Numbered from the stretch's first letter, positions 46,152 to 57,782 are shown. The stretch is DNA of 64,000 bases from Fonsecaea monophora (GCF_001642475.1 NW_019173972.1:62001-126000); one strand, 5' to 3'. Numbers and translations are program-made. Notes: generated by a model from the sequence alone, not told the origin.

Positions 46152-46382
46152 ATGAGTCGACTATCATTATCACCATCCGACATCCTCCTCTACGTACTCG
46201 CCCTCTTCCTCCCTCCAGCGGCGGTATATCTCAAGACGGGGTTCAACGGAGACTTCATCATCAACATCTTACTGTGTATATTATGGTGGTTCCCAGGCGT
46301 CATTCATGCCTGGTGGATTCTCTACAGATACGACAGGTCATGGGCAGAAGAGGAATCATATATCCTCAAGCAAACGAGGTGA
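46152..46382 (+). CDS. PMP3: PMP3/RCI2-type plasma membrane proteolipid
   Basis: ATG 46152 gives a 76-residue protein: MSRLSLSPSDILLYVLALF. The frame is open a little upstream, but the family starts here. Two membrane helices (about 10-30 and 35-58) carry the family signature PPAAVYLKTGFNGDFIINI and LWWFPGVIHAWWIL. Pmp3 proteins sit in the plasma membrane and influence membrane potential and cation/salt tolerance. Typical members are about 55 residues; this one has a charged C-terminal tail of about 18 residues (YRYDRSWAEEESYILKQTR), a known longer subtype. Confidence 0.93.
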   Translation: MSRLSLSPSDILLYVLALFLPPAAVYLKTGFNGDFIINILLCILWWFPGVIHAWWILYRYDRSWAEEESYILKQTR

Positions 46383-47047
46383 GGGGATCGGTTTTCTGGT
46401 GAGGACGCGCTCCTTTTGTGCGTTTGACACTTGGTTTCTCGTCTACTCGTGGACAAGTTGGGGGCCGTTCGACATGGACGGAGCATTATAATACTTGGGT
46501 GGGAGCTGTGTCTATGAAGACCGGCTTAGGGTTACCAAAGGCTTCAAAGGGGTGAGGAGAATATTGGGTCTTGTAAATATGGCACTCGAGGTGTGAGAGT
46601 ATTATTTCCCTCGACGGCACCAGCATAGACCATTGAAAGCAGCCCTAGGAGAAAATACTTGCGAAGAGTTCAGGTGGAGCTGCATCTCGGCAAGATTAAA
46701 GATCCATTCGCCAGGTAGTTTCGACTGCAAAGTTGTGCAACAAGATACCCGCATACTACAAATTTCACAAGCACAATTCGTGATCAAGTGGACTCTTTCC
46801 CGCAGTTCTAGAATGAAGTCGACGACTTGTCCGGCGAAGCCTCAGTAGCCTCTGATCTTGCCGATCCTTGAGTGTCATGGGCGATCAATCCTCCCCTCAC
46901 TTTCTCAAAGAAGCGGGGAGCCAGAGAACCTGCGTCGGCTCATGAGGATTTGGAACCAGCTACATGGTCAGGACGTCCTCTGTTGTCGAACTACACAGAA
47001 TTGACAAAGCGCACGATACCACGGCACAATAGCGGGGGATAGAGAAA
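46383..47047. other. Intergenic, PMP3 to cupin
   Basis: 665 bases. A + strand frame at 46633-46848 is not convincing. It holds the promoter of the cupin gene. Confidence 0.5.
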
Positions 47048-47713
47048 ATGGTCACAGTAAAGAAATACCATCTCCCACCAACCTCGCTCGTTCCTAATTC
47101 GCCACATCCCCTCCTCCACTACCCTGGTCTCCTGTCATCCACGAACACGACCGACGAGAGCATCGCAACCAAGGCCCACGACCTCTTCGCGGCGAACGGG
47201 TGGGAAACGCAATGGATCTTCCGCTACGGCCCATCGCAGCGATCGCACTACCACTCCGCAGTGCATGAGTGCATGGCCGTGCTGACAGGGACGGCGACGA
47301 TCCGGTTCGGGGTCGCCGACACCGTCGCCGACCTGGACGAGAGCACCTACGGATCCGGCAGGGAGGAGGGCGGCATCGAAGTCGAAGCGCGGGCGGGGGA
47401 TGTGTTCATCCTGCCCGCCGGCACGGCGCACAAGACATTCAACACGTCCCCGGCCGCGGAGTTCACGCTCCTCACGCCCGGGGATGGACATGCGGTGGCC
47501 GGGCAAGGGAGCAGCACCAAGGACACGTTGGCCGGCATCGAGCTCACCGGCTTCACCATGATCGGGGCGTATCCCAAGGGCGGAGGTCACTGGGACTTTG
47601 CAAAGGGTGGTGAGGACGTGGGGAGGTTCGACAAGGTGTGGTCTGTGCCGAAGCCAGAGAATGATCCTGTGCTGGGTAAAGCAGAGGAAGGGCTTTGTGG
47701 GCAGTGGCATTGA
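47048..47713 (+). CDS. YjlB-like cupin protein
   Basis: A single exon of 221 residues. The cupin metal site is seen in HYHSAVHECMAVLTGTATIRFG (first motif, three His and one Glu) and the second motif AGDVFILPAGTAHK. The closing segment GAYPKGGGHWDFAKGG is characteristic of the YjlB-like subgroup. Cupins are small beta-barrels that bind a divalent metal; the substrate of this subgroup is not established. No signal peptide is seen, so it is probably cytosolic. Codon third positions are strongly G/C in the middle. Confidence 0.9.
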   Translation: MVTVKKYHLPPTSLVPNSPHPLLHYPGLLSSTNTTDESIATKAHDLFAANGWETQWIFRYGPSQRSHYHSAVHECMAVLTGTATIRFGVADTVADLDESTYGSGREEGGIEVEARAGDVFILPAGTAHKTFNTSPAAEFTLLTPGDGHAVAGQGSSTKDTLAGIELTGFTMIGAYPKGGGHWDFAKGGEDVGRFDKVWSVPKPENDPVLGKAEEGLCGQWH

Positions 47714-48579
47714 ATTTTTCTATCTTTGGCGATTTTTCCTACTTCTTTTTCTCTCACATGACTCCTTGTCGTTGTCTTTTGTCTTTTCTCTTTCATTGCT
47801 CGTAGCTATGTCTCCTACATAGCTATCTTGAGTGACCACCCCCTGCATGATTCGAATCTGCGTACCAATCAACCACCACTCATCTGCCCGCAAGTGTGCT
47901 GTATAAGGTCAAGGGTTGTCGGTCGTAGTTTGGCGATGGGGTTGATAGGCCCGAATAGCTTCGTTTGTACTTTGTACAAGAATATACGAGGTACAGGTAC
48001 CAAGTCTGCGCAAATCAATGTCCGGTTTCGGTGCCTCAGGAGGGGTGGGGGGGCCACTTGGGGGCAACAAGAAAGATTTGATCATCAGATAATCGGCCGA
48101 TGGCAACAGCAAAATCTAATCTTATCCCGTCATAAGATTGATAAGCCTCGTCAAGAAAAAGACCAACAAGACGCTACCAAGTCGGCTATTTCTTTTGTGG
48201 TTCTCGTGGCCCTCGTGGCTCTTGAGCTTCCCATTGACAAGCAGGGCAAGCTATCCATTCCGCAACTCAAAATCCCGACATCGGGTCCATTGGGAGCCAT
48301 TGGGCCATGGTTGGTGCATTATTGGTAGCAAACTATTTGTGCGCCTCCCAGAACCCATGACAGCAGAGTTGCAACCGTGCCATGAGGGGAGGGGCCCTCG
48401 CTTGCGAATTTTCATGCTGGCTTTGCTGCTTGGGGGTTGCAGCTTGCGCTCCATGTGAAAAAGGTAAGTGAGGAAGATCTGCAGGGCACATCAGCTAGAA
48501 GCTCCCTCTTCCCTTTTGCCTTTTTTTCCCTCAGTCTCTACCATTCCCCGCCGTCTGTGGTTGTTTTCACCCAAACACA
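47714..48579. promoter_or_regulatory. Promoter region of the siderophore transporter
   Basis: 867 bases with three GATA elements: ATCAGATAA at 48084, CTTATC at 48121 and GATAAG at 48140. It also holds a TACGAGGTA 9-mer at 47985. A frame at 47828-48328 lacks ATG and is not a gene. Confidence 0.55.
48084..48092 (+). promoter_or_regulatory. Iron-repressor GATA site (SreA/Fep1 consensus)
   Basis: ATCAGATAA matches the published ATCWGATAA consensus of fungal iron-responsive GATA repressors exactly. It lies about 490 bases before the transporter ATG. Two further GATAAG cores lie within 55 bases. Regulation is inferred, not shown. Confidence 0.5.
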
Positions 48580-50654
48580 ATGCCAGTATTTCCAAAGCTC
48601 AGGCCTGGATTCCGTCGAACCACCACTGAAGATGTGGTCACTCCTGTCCCCATGACCCCGGCGGGGAGAGATGAGAAAGATGCAGCGACAGACAACATCG
48701 AGGCCAACACAACAACAACCACCACCAACATCAATGACGAGGACCTGAAGGAAGAGGGTCTTGACGAAACTGCCCAGAGAGGTGTCCAGGATGTCCAGGC
48801 CGTCACCCTGACCTGGTCCAAGAGATCTCTCGTCGCCGTCTTCATCCTGTATGTTTGACTGACCTTGCCAGCGATGTCTCGGTGACTCGGTAGATACTCA
48901 GAGAGTGCTCTGGGCTGACTGTTTCCTCGTCAGGATGTTCCTCCTCTACTTCGTCAATGCCTTTCAGTCGTCGATCCTGTATAACTTGGTTCCCTTCGCC
49001 ACGAGCTCTTTCGAGACGCACTCCCTATTGACCGTCATTTACATTGTCGCCAACTCGATGAGTGCCGCAATCTACATTCCTCTGGCCAAGATGCTTGACA
49101 TCTGGGGTCGTGCCGAAGGGTTCCTTCTCATGGTCGCCTTTGCCACACTGGGTTTGATCTTGATGGCTTCTGGCAGCGGTCTGTCCACATTTTGCGCAGC
49201 ACAGGTACGCGAAGCACCCATCATGCGGAGGAGTCAGCTTCTGGATGAGGGTCACACGAGGCTGACCACGAGACGATCTTGTAGGTGTTCTACTCCATTG
49301 GGTTCGGGGGCTTGATATACAGCATCGACGTGATCACGGCCGATGCGTCCAAGCTGAAGAATCGAGGGTTGGCGTACGCATTCACCTCGTCGCCATACAT
49401 GATCACTGCATTCGCCGGTCCCAAAGCCTCGGACGACTTCTACTACAACCTCAGCTGGCGATGGGGGTTCGGCTGCTTTGCCATCATCTTGCCGTTCGTG
49501 GCGGCGCCGCTGTACATCATTCTGAAGCTCAACCTGCGCAAAGCCGCGAAGCAGGGCCTTCTCGCCAGAGAGCGCAGTGGCCGGACATTGACGCAAAACA
49601 TTTGGCACTATGTTCAAGAATTTGATGGTATGTGGCTGATTCGGCCTGCCCGATCCAATTCCCAACACGTCATGTATACCTTTGACTGACACTCTTTCGT
49701 TCCTATTCGCTACGAAACAGCTCCTGGAGTGATTCTCTTCGCGGGCGGGCTGACGGTCTTCTTGCTGCCGTTCACTCTGGCCGACTCTGCGCCCAACGGG
49801 TGGGCCACGGACTACATCATCGCCATGATCGTGGTCGGGTTCGTGGTGCTCGCGGCGTTTGGACTGTACGAGGCGTACATTGCGCCGGCGCCGTTCCTGC
49901 ACGTCAACCTGCTGGCCAACCGGACGGTGGTGGGCGCGTGTCTGCTCGACTTCACGTACCAGGTGTCGTACTACTGCTGGAACAGCTACTTCACGTCGTT
50001 CCTGCAGGTGGTCAACGACCTGACGCTGGCCGAGGCCGGGTACGTGGGCAGCACGTTCGACGTCGTGTCCGGGGTGCTGCTGCTGTTCGTGGGCCTCCTG
50101 ATCCGCCGCACGGGCTACTTCAAGTGGCTGCTCTTCGTGGCCGTGCCTCTGTACATCATGGCACAAGGCTGATGATCCACTTCCGCCGCCCCGACAGCGG
50201 CATCGGGTACATCGTCATGTGCCAGATCCTGATCGCGGTGGGCGGGGCCATCTTCATCATCGTGCAGCAGATCGCGATCCTCGCGGCCGCCGACCACCAG
50301 CACGTCGCCGCCGTGCTGGCCCTGCTGTACGTGGTCGGCAACGTCGGCGGCGCCGTCGGCAACACCATCTCCGGCGCCATCTGGACAAACACCTTTGCCG
50401 ACGCCCTCGCCCGCTACCTCCCCGCCGACATCTCCCCGACCGACCTCGCAGACATCTACAACAGCCTCGACGTCCAGCTGAGCTACGCGAAGGGCTCCCC
50501 CGAGCGCCGCGGCATCCAGCACGCCTACGGCTACGCCCAGGCCCGCATGCTCGCCGTCGGCACCGGCATCATGGGTCTGTCGCTCATCTGGATGTTCATG
50601 ATCCGGAACATCAACGTGAAAAAGGTCGCCCAGGTCAGGGGCACGGTCTTTTGA
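48580..50654 (+). pseudogene. MFS siderophore iron transporter with a one-base frameshift
   Basis: Four exons: 48580-48848, 48934-49204, 49285-49627 and 49721-50654, all with GT-AG borders in phase. The product would be about 605 residues if one base were present near 50167. A charged Thr-rich N-terminus precedes about 12-14 membrane helices. Siderophore-transporter features are LLYFVNAFQSSILYNL, AFTSSPYMITAFAGP and the LSWRWGFG loop. After YIMAQG the frame hits TGA at 50170; from CTGATG at 50169 the next frame continues with RRPDSGIGYIVMCQILIAVG and on to AQVRGTVF. The break falls in a GG run (50167-50168), so a lost G is the simplest explanation, either a true mutation or a sequence error. 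Other members carry iron-siderophore into the cell by proton symport. Confidence 0.85.
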
Positions 50655-51905
50655 TCTCTATCTTTCCTCCCCGAAAGAGCGTCATGGTTGGTACGTACCT
50701 AGGTAGGTAGGTAGTGTTGGGTAGTGTGATGGGTAGGGAGGGTAGGATACCAATGGAACATGAGGAAAATCAAAGCGTTTTTGCTGGAAATATTTTTTCC
50801 CATGACGCCAATGGACGGTCGAGATAGTCCATGTTCCATATGAGGTGGTACATATGGGAAACAGCAAAGCAAGACAAAAGGGTGATTAGGTCTACTGTAG
50901 GTATTGATACCCAGCTGGGCAGTAGTGATACTACCCAAATGCATATGTGTCGCCATCCATCATTCGTCATTGTCTCCCAAATCCCTTGGTTTCTTGGTTT
51001 CATACTATTAGGTATCATGTCACACCTCGAACTCGATCTTCTCTCCCCTTCGTCGACCATTCCTCAATCTAAACAGGGTCTTTCGCTCCAAATCTACAGT
51101 GCAAGTGGACATACATAGTTCCGAAATCTAGCTTTACGGATCCCCTCTGCGCCTTTCGAGGAATGGATCAAGGGGACCCGGTTGGTTTTGTAAGCGTACT
51201 CTCCAAGGTGGTCTATTGAGTTGTCCTGCCCTGGCCCCATGAAATAAAGTCTTGGTTCGAAGGAGAAGCTGTAGGCGGCGAGGACCCAGGCTGGGTCCAA
51301 AGCGAGGGAGAATCCATCCGTGGAGGAGCAGAGGTCGAGTGGCTGGCATTCGAGGGGGATTGATCTGGGGGAGGTTTCACAGCTCCGACAAAGGTCCTCC
51401 TTCCTTCCGAGTATGACCAGGAGGTACATTTTGACCTCGCCAGAAAGCCCTAGCACCAGTCCATCCGTCGTCGTTGTGCGCAGCCTCCAGACGGGCTCGG
51501 CGAACCGGATCTGATGCTGAGCCGTACACCGTAGTGCTTGTTGTATAGAAACCAAGCAAGCTGCCGTGAAATGACACGAGGTGACTTATCGGTCACCGTT
51601 CGCCGGGCCATGTAGTAGGAGGACAGTCTTCTCCAATGTACAATCAATGCGCGTTGATTTAGAGAGGACGTTTTCCATGACAGAGGTCAAACTCAAGGTG
51701 GTCTAACTATGAGATGTTGATTCGGAGCATGAAAGGCCGGTTGCAGAGCCATGAGCGACCTCTATTTGATCTTGCCATCGTTACATCCGGATACCCAACG
51801 CAGGACTTCTAGGGCCATCCGGCTTTTTTCCAAAGCAGCTCCTTTCAGCTCAGGGCCAGGGCTGAGCTCGGAAATAACGACCAAGATGGCATTTCTTGCT
51901 ATACC
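50655..51905. other. Intergenic with a possible relic
   Basis: 1.25 kb between convergent genes. It contains a minus-strand frame without ATG at 51094-51555 (see findings) and an AGGT repeat near 50700. Confidence 0.4.
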
Positions 51906-54764
51906 TCATGACTTCGCGGCTGAGCTGTTCAAGTCCTTGTCCAGAGAGATGTTGCCTTCGGAAGAAACAGTGGCTTCACGAGCCTTCCGTTCCAGTTCTC
52001 GTTTCTCTCGAGCCCGTCTAGCTTGTTGCCGCCGGATGTTGACGGGTTGATATACCTCGTTGAAATTCATGACAACTCCCAGAAATCTCAGATCGACGTC
52101 CGGTTGGTGTGCCAAATCATACAACAGCATGCTGAGCCGCGATCGAAAATCGGCCGATAGATGCAACTGTCGTGCCCTCAGAGAATTCAGATGAGTTTCG
52201 TCGTCCCCAATGTGTATATTTTCATTGGGTGTAGCAAGTGATGAATCATTCTCTTCGACGAGGAGTTGATTGCCCCTGAGAGCTCCTGCACCTGCTACGG
52301 AGGTGGGTGTGCTGGCCCTCGAATCACCAAGGAGATCCTTTTCGGTGATACCCCATTTCCCCTGAGCAGTTCGTCGCTCTATCTTCGCACTGAACTGTTG
52401 ACGTCGAGTATACTCTGCAACACTGTACGAGTAGAGCGAGTCAATGACTTCTCGATAGGCAAGCATGCATTTCAGGATGTGGTGGACTTGGACAATAAGG
52501 CTGTCCTCTTGCTGGCCTGTTACCGGGTGCCTTTGCTGCCCGATTAACCCCTTTTTCGTAATGTTGTTCAGGTAATTGGTGTGAGCTTCGATTAGATCGT
52601 CGAGGGTGGCTTCCGGCTTGTGCAAAGCCTCTTCGAGCTTCTTCCAACTGGCCTCAATGACCTCAAACAAAAGATAATACTGAAGCTGATTAACGAAATG
52701 AACCATCTCTGCGACAACACATCTCGACCGTTTCCAATCGTTGCCCAGTTTGTCACTAACTGCAGCAAGGACTCCTCGACCGCCCGTCATGCATCGTTTG
52801 CAGGTCGAGCTGAGGGAATACTCGACCCGTTTGATTCTCCAGAGCAGGTTAAATATCTTGAGATACTGCGTGTTGGCCCATTGAGTAATGACAACGTCAC
52901 ACGGGGCACTGATTTTGTATTCCAGGGTGAAACAGTCCCAGCCGATCTCTCCGCTCGACAATTCAAGCATTCGGGCATCCAATCGTCGCAGCACTTCAGC
53001 GTCGTCATACTGGGCGTTGGAGTGCCGTATGGCATGTTCCAGTTGCGACGTAAGGTTGTGTCGGTACATTGAATTCACGGGACGATCGAGATGTTGAGCC
53101 AACGACTCGATGAGGAGTTCAAAGAAGTCACCCTGGGCCAGCAACATATACTTCTTTATTGCCGTCAAGTGTGTGAAGAGTCCAAATTTCGTCGACATCA
53201 GATGCGTCAATCGCGACATTGTCGTTCGGTAGGCCACATCGATTGACTGTGCGAGATTGGCCGTGTTTGCATAGTCGAGTGACTTTGAATTTGATTTGGA
53301 ATATTTGATGACCCAGTCCGAGTCTCCGCAGTTGTTGCGAATGAAGTTGAGAGATTTGCCAATCAAGAAGACCTTTCTGGAGAACTCGGACGATATGATC
53401 GACGGTACCATGCCTGAGTCGAGCTTGTATTTCTCTTCCCACACGGAAGTCGCAACGTGTCTATGATCGACCGGAGGTTGCGCAGTTGGATCGGGCTGTG
53501 TTATGAAGAATTCGTGGTATGGGTCAATCAATTCTCCATCATAGATCCAATGCCTGAGCATCTCATAAAACGGACGTGCAACATGTGCCAGAAGCTTTTC
53601 GGCAAATGACGCCACAAAGGGGTCGCCATGGGACGAGGACAAGTTGTGTATGAGAGATAGCACTTGCCCTCCTCGCTTCTGCCTCGAGTCCTCGACAATC
53701 AGCTTCATCAATCGAAGGGCCATGGTGGCATCTCTTGTCCAAATCAGACATCGCTTCAACGTGACACCAGTGAGGCGCACCACTTTCGGGTCTCTCGAAT
53801 TCTGAATAGAGGCCAAAGCTTGTCGAACCTCGGTCTCCAACGAGGCGACCAGGCTCAAGTAGGAGCGTAGCTCATTGTTGATGGCGGAACGAAGGCTCTG
53901 ATCAATGAGACCTCCGTCCTGACCTGCAGCATACTCTGCCAATCCCCGATAGAGCAGACAAGGCTCTGCGAGTGCATGGAGGAGTGAAAGAATGGGAACC
54001 GGCAGACTAGGGGGCAGTTTGAGAGAGCCATTGTCTGCGAATTGAAGATGTGCAGATGACACACCTTGTAGATTGAACGGCAAGTCACGCAGCAGATCTA
54101 ATTCCGAAGGATAGATGACTCGAGGCTCCTGCTTCTGCGCGGGAGGTTTCTCTTCAACTGGTTCTTGAGTCTGTAATTGTTCCTCCTCTTTCACGGCCGG
54201 TTCAATCTGTTCATTGGCTTTTCGGGATCTGGTTGACAAGGCACGATGGCCACGGGTCGTCGACACCTTCGGCGGTTCCGGCTCTTCTTCTCCTTCTTCA
54301 TTATCATAATCTTCTTCTAGCTCCTCCTCCGCCGTAAAAGTGGTTTCGGGGGACAAGGTGCGTCGCCGTGGAATATTTGCGAGTTGCTCCGAGTCCGCAA
54401 GAGGGTTTCGAGGACGCTCAGGAAGAGACTTGTCCGACAGCTTGTAGAGGAGATACAAAATGGCCCATTTCTGGTTGAGAACGGGAATGGCGAGTAGTCT
54501 GGAATACAAATTGCTGAACCTGGCCGCTTTCTCTGGAGAGGCATTCTCTCGCAACAACTTGCGCTTGATCAAGTCTTGCGCCTGATTGGTATCTGGGGGC
54601 AGTCTGCCATCGGCCCCGAGAACGGTCTCTTTTGCATACCGAATAGCGCGTTCAATGCGGAACTCGGTATCAGTGTCGTCTTGGTCGGAAGAAAGGGCTG
54701 GAACAAGGCTTTCAAGGAGAGAGGTCAAGGTGCCCTCGATGCGGTTTAATCGTGGGTCCGCCAT
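51906..54764 (-). CDS. SPC98: Gamma-tubulin complex component 3 (Spc98/Alp6)
   Basis: A single exon. I use the ATG at 54764 (MADPRLNRIEGTLTSLL), giving 952 residues; an in-frame ATG 13 codons upstream is possible. An N-terminal helical part and an acidic linker (EEDYDNEEGEEEPE) lead to the first GRIP domain (DLLRDLPFNLQGVSSAHLQF, WIYDGELIDPYHEFFI, FSRKVFLIGKSLNFIRNNCG). The second domain (KYMLLAQGDFFELLIESLAQ, FNLLWRIKRVEYSL, EMVHFVNQLQYYLLFEVIE) matches GCP3 more than GCP2. It builds the gamma-tubulin small complex that nucleates microtubules at spindle pole bodies. The tail after about residue 870 is basic and coiled (RRQQARRAREKREL), longer than in animal GCP3. Confidence 0.92.
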   Translation of the reverse strand: MADPRLNRIEGTLTSLLESLVPALSSDQDDTDTEFRIERAIRYAKETVLGADGRLPPDTNQAQDLIKRKLLRENASPEKAARFSNLYSRLLAIPVLNQKWAILYLLYKLSDKSLPERPRNPLADSEQLANIPRRRTLSPETTFTAEEELEEDYDNEEGEEEPEPPKVSTTRGHRALSTRSRKANEQIEPAVKEEEQLQTQEPVEEKPPAQKQEPRVIYPSELDLLRDLPFNLQGVSSAHLQFADNGSLKLPPSLPVPILSLLHALAEPCLLYRGLAEYAAGQDGGLIDQSLRSAINNELRSYLSLVASLETEVRQALASIQNSRDPKVVRLTGVTLKRCLIWTRDATMALRLMKLIVEDSRQKRGGQVLSLIHNLSSSHGDPFVASFAEKLLAHVARPFYEMLRHWIYDGELIDPYHEFFITQPDPTAQPPVDHRHVATSVWEEKYKLDSGMVPSIISSEFSRKVFLIGKSLNFIRNNCGDSDWVIKYSKSNSKSLDYANTANLAQSIDVAYRTTMSRLTHLMSTKFGLFTHLTAIKKYMLLAQGDFFELLIESLAQHLDRPVNSMYRHNLTSQLEHAIRHSNAQYDDAEVLRRLDARMLELSSGEIGWDCFTLEYKISAPCDVVITQWANTQYLKIFNLLWRIKRVEYSLSSTCKRCMTGGRGVLAAVSDKLGNDWKRSRCVVAEMVHFVNQLQYYLLFEVIEASWKKLEEALHKPEATLDDLIEAHTNYLNNITKKGLIGQQRHPVTGQQEDSLIVQVHHILKCMLAYREVIDSLYSYSVAEYTRRQQFSAKIERRTAQGKWGITEKDLLGDSRASTPTSVAGAGALRGNQLLVEENDSSLATPNENIHIGDDETHLNSLRARQLHLSADFRSRLSMLLYDLAHQPDVDLRFLGVVMNFNEVYQPVNIRRQQARRAREKRELERKAREATVSSEGNISLDKDLNSSAAKS

Positions 54765-56076
54765 TGGCAGTGCGAAGAGGATGAGACCCGGGGCGCATGA
54801 CAAGGTGCCTGCGTCAAGGCCGCACTGACATAGAGAGAAATCGGGCAGTGTCTAGACAAGATTTCTCGCAATGCATCTCAGTCCGTTGAACAGATTAACG
54901 CGGGGTGGTTTTTGGGATAGTGGCTTTACGTGCGCCAGCGTGTGTTTTCGCATCACCAGTACCGAGTAGACGCGTCTGTGGCTGCTGGTGTGGCGGTCCC
55001 TCGTCACATCTGTGGCTGGTAAGGGCTAATTACAAGGCTGGGTAATCACCGTCTTAGAGGGGCTTAGTTTACGAGTGGTTCTGGCAGCGAGGCGGCGAGG
55101 CGCGTACCTGCTGTGCAACCACATTATTAGCTGATTAGGTACTCGGTACCGCAAGGAGCACCTTTAGCGAGGTCTCCCCGGGCGCCTCAACGTTACCCGA
55201 GAGCCTATCAGTGCCTAATTCTTATCGAGCGTAACCTCCTGATGGAAACCTGAAAGACGTGACTTCCTCCACGTACCGAGTACAATTATCCAACTTTCAA
55301 GTGCTTCGATTCGTCTCGTGTCGCTACTTGCCCGGTTACAGGTGACAATTCTGGCATACGACATTGTATAGCGTCGGTCCTTCACATCTCTTTCCCCCGA
55401 TTTCTTCAAAGCTTCCGAGACGCGCCCTGATTATTAGTCTTACATGTTTCAGCACCGCGTCGATACATTTCTTGAAACGAGCAAAAACACTCGCCGTTCT
55501 CACCCCATTTTCAGCCTTTCAACTCCTTGTAACTTCTCCTAACACCAATCCTCCGGCGAAACACGCTCGATCAGACGCCTCCACCCACTCAACGGGAAGG
55601 ACGAGCCTAAAGATGCAAGACTACCGACGATCATCTCGCCGCATCTGTTCCAGATCAGATCCGGCTCATGTTCGCTCCGGATTCTGGTTCGAAGACCCCT
55701 GGCATCCTTCCAGTATCCTGAACCGAGGCGTCTGAATGGCTTTGCCACGAAGAACGTGGGTGATCTTGCGCCCTTCTTGAGCCGCCCGGAGTGCTGACAT
55801 CCCCAGTGAACAGATCGGTTATATCCCGAACACTGCCCCGGTCAAGCCGGCCGCTGGATGACATTCCTTTCTGTCAGCTCGATATTCCGTTTGGCCCAAC
55901 GACTGGACAAACCATATGGACAAAGCCTGTCACGTCAGCTCACAAATACGACCCTCGAGCGCCGCGGTCTGCTTAAGAACGAAGGAGCGCAACCCACTGC
56001 ACTGTGTTCTGAACCGTGTCTCCATTAAGTCTGGTGCTCTTTCAAACCGCCAAAGCTGTCGGATTGACCTGCAAGT
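54765..56076. other. Divergent intergenic, SPC98 to P450
   Basis: 1.3 kb with three TACCGAGTA/TACTCGGTA 9-mers at 54960, 55140 and 55274. No gene seen. Confidence 0.5.
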
Positions 56077-57782
56077 ATGATTGAATACATACTGCGGCCA
56101 CAAGTCTTTGCTGTCCTTTTCGTTGTGGTGCTAGTTCTCCTGCTTCTATACAAGCTATGCCAACCGAGACCAAGCCTACCCGACCTCCCTTGGCTTAATA
56201 CCAAGGAAGGCGAACTGTTCACGTCCTTGCGTGCCAGACTTCGCTCAACGATCAACTACAGGGACACCATCCATCAGGCTTATGAGCAGGTACGGCGACC
56301 TGGTTGCGTCTGGGATTCTCACTTACCAGTTTGCAGTATTCGAAGAACAACAAATCATGTATACTTGCAAAATTCGGCGGGGACGAGATTCTGCTCCCAG
56401 TGTCGTCAATAACCTGGCTCATCAATCAGCCGGATGGCATTTTGAATGTCGACGAACCACACAAGGATGTCCTACAGACAGAATACACGTTTGTTCATCC
56501 AGTCGTTGTCGATCAGCCACTACATCATGAAACCATCAGAAATGAGCTCACTCGCCAGTTGGGAGCTCTCACCATCGACATTGTGGATGAAATAGGTGCT
56601 GCATTTGATGAGATCTGGGGCACGGATACAACCGAGTGGAAGGAAGTCTGTCCCTTCGAAACCCTTATGCTCATTACTGCTCGGACTAGCAATCGTGTCT
56701 TTGTCGGCTTGCCCTTGTGTAGGAACAAGGCGCTCTTGGAGCATGGGATCGGTTTTGCCAATGCCGTCCCAGTTGCATCGACTCTCCTGAAACTATTACC
56801 CGCATTCCTACGGCCTTTTGCTGCTATCCTGATCGCACGACCTAACCGACGTCACACGAGATCCTTCGCCCGCCTTGTTCGACCCGAGATCGAGCGACGC
56901 CAGAGGCTTCTTGAGGGTCAGACCGGGGACATAGAGAAGAAGCTTGGTGACCCCGAACCCAACGACTTTCTGCAGTGGTCGATCCGTCGAGCTCGTGAGA
57001 GCCTACACCCTGGCGAACGCGACCCGGATATCATTGCCGAAAGACTGCTGGCTGTCAACTTTGCGGCGATTCACACAACAACGTTCAGCATCACAAATGC
57101 GGTCTTTGACCTCGTCGCCTCTGACCCATCGAAGAGATACTTGGAACACATCCGCGAAGAAGCCAGCTCCATCATTGCCGCTGATAACGGCCACTGGACT
57201 AAAGCCGGCATCGCAAAAATGTACAAAACAGATTCGGCCTTGCGGGAATCATCTCGCCTGGGCTCATTCTTGGGAGCCGGCATGATGCGTCAGGTCGTAG
57301 TGCCAGGAGGGATCACTGCACCCGACGGAACATTTTGTCCCTATGGCAGCCGTGTTGCTGTCCCAACCAATGGCGTCCACAACGACTCAAAGCTTTACCC
57401 CGATGCCGCGACGTATAACCCCTTCCGCTTCTCTGTGGAACGAGACCTATCGGCCGTAGAACCATCGGAAACCCCAAAGGACAAGAATAATCCCACTACC
57501 ACCACCACCGAAGAATACATTAGGAAAGCAAACTTGTCCTTTGTCAGCACTTCCCCGATATATCATCCCTTTGGACATGGAAGACATGCCTGTCCAGGGA
57601 GGTTCCTGGCGGCGAATGAGCTGAAGCTGCTGTTGGCGTACATGGTGCAGAACTACGACTTTGACCCTTTGCCAGAGAGGCCGGCGAGCAAGTGGATCGG
57701 GACGAGTCTAGTACCGCCCATGACCGCGACCATCAAAGTGAGGCGGCGGAAGGTGAATGGATATGACAGCGGCGAGAAATAG
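56077..57782 (+). CDS. Microsomal cytochrome P450
   Basis: Two exons, 56077-56289 and 56337-57782 (47-nt intron), give 552 residues. A signal anchor (QVFAVLFVVVLVLLLLYKLC) and the Pro-rich hinge PRPSLPDLP follow the start. The I-helix reads NFAAIHTTTFSITNA, the pattern of fungal ent-kaurene-oxidase-like P450s. The ExxR is in LRESSRLGS and the heme loop is FGHGRHACPG with Cys490. An insertion rich in Thr/Asn (KDKNNPTTTTTEE) lies before the heme loop. It is an ER monooxygenase; no terpene synthase or other biosynthetic gene is adjacent, so the substrate is unknown. Confidence 0.92.

Noticed and set aside
47828..48328. 166-codon frame before the transporter
   Set aside because: It begins at TTG, shows no domain, and overlaps the GATA-rich promoter.
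49252..50166. 304-codon minus-strand frame under the transporter
   Set aside because: It is the shadow of the GC-rich transporter exons; its translation is His/Arg/Gln-rich and featureless.
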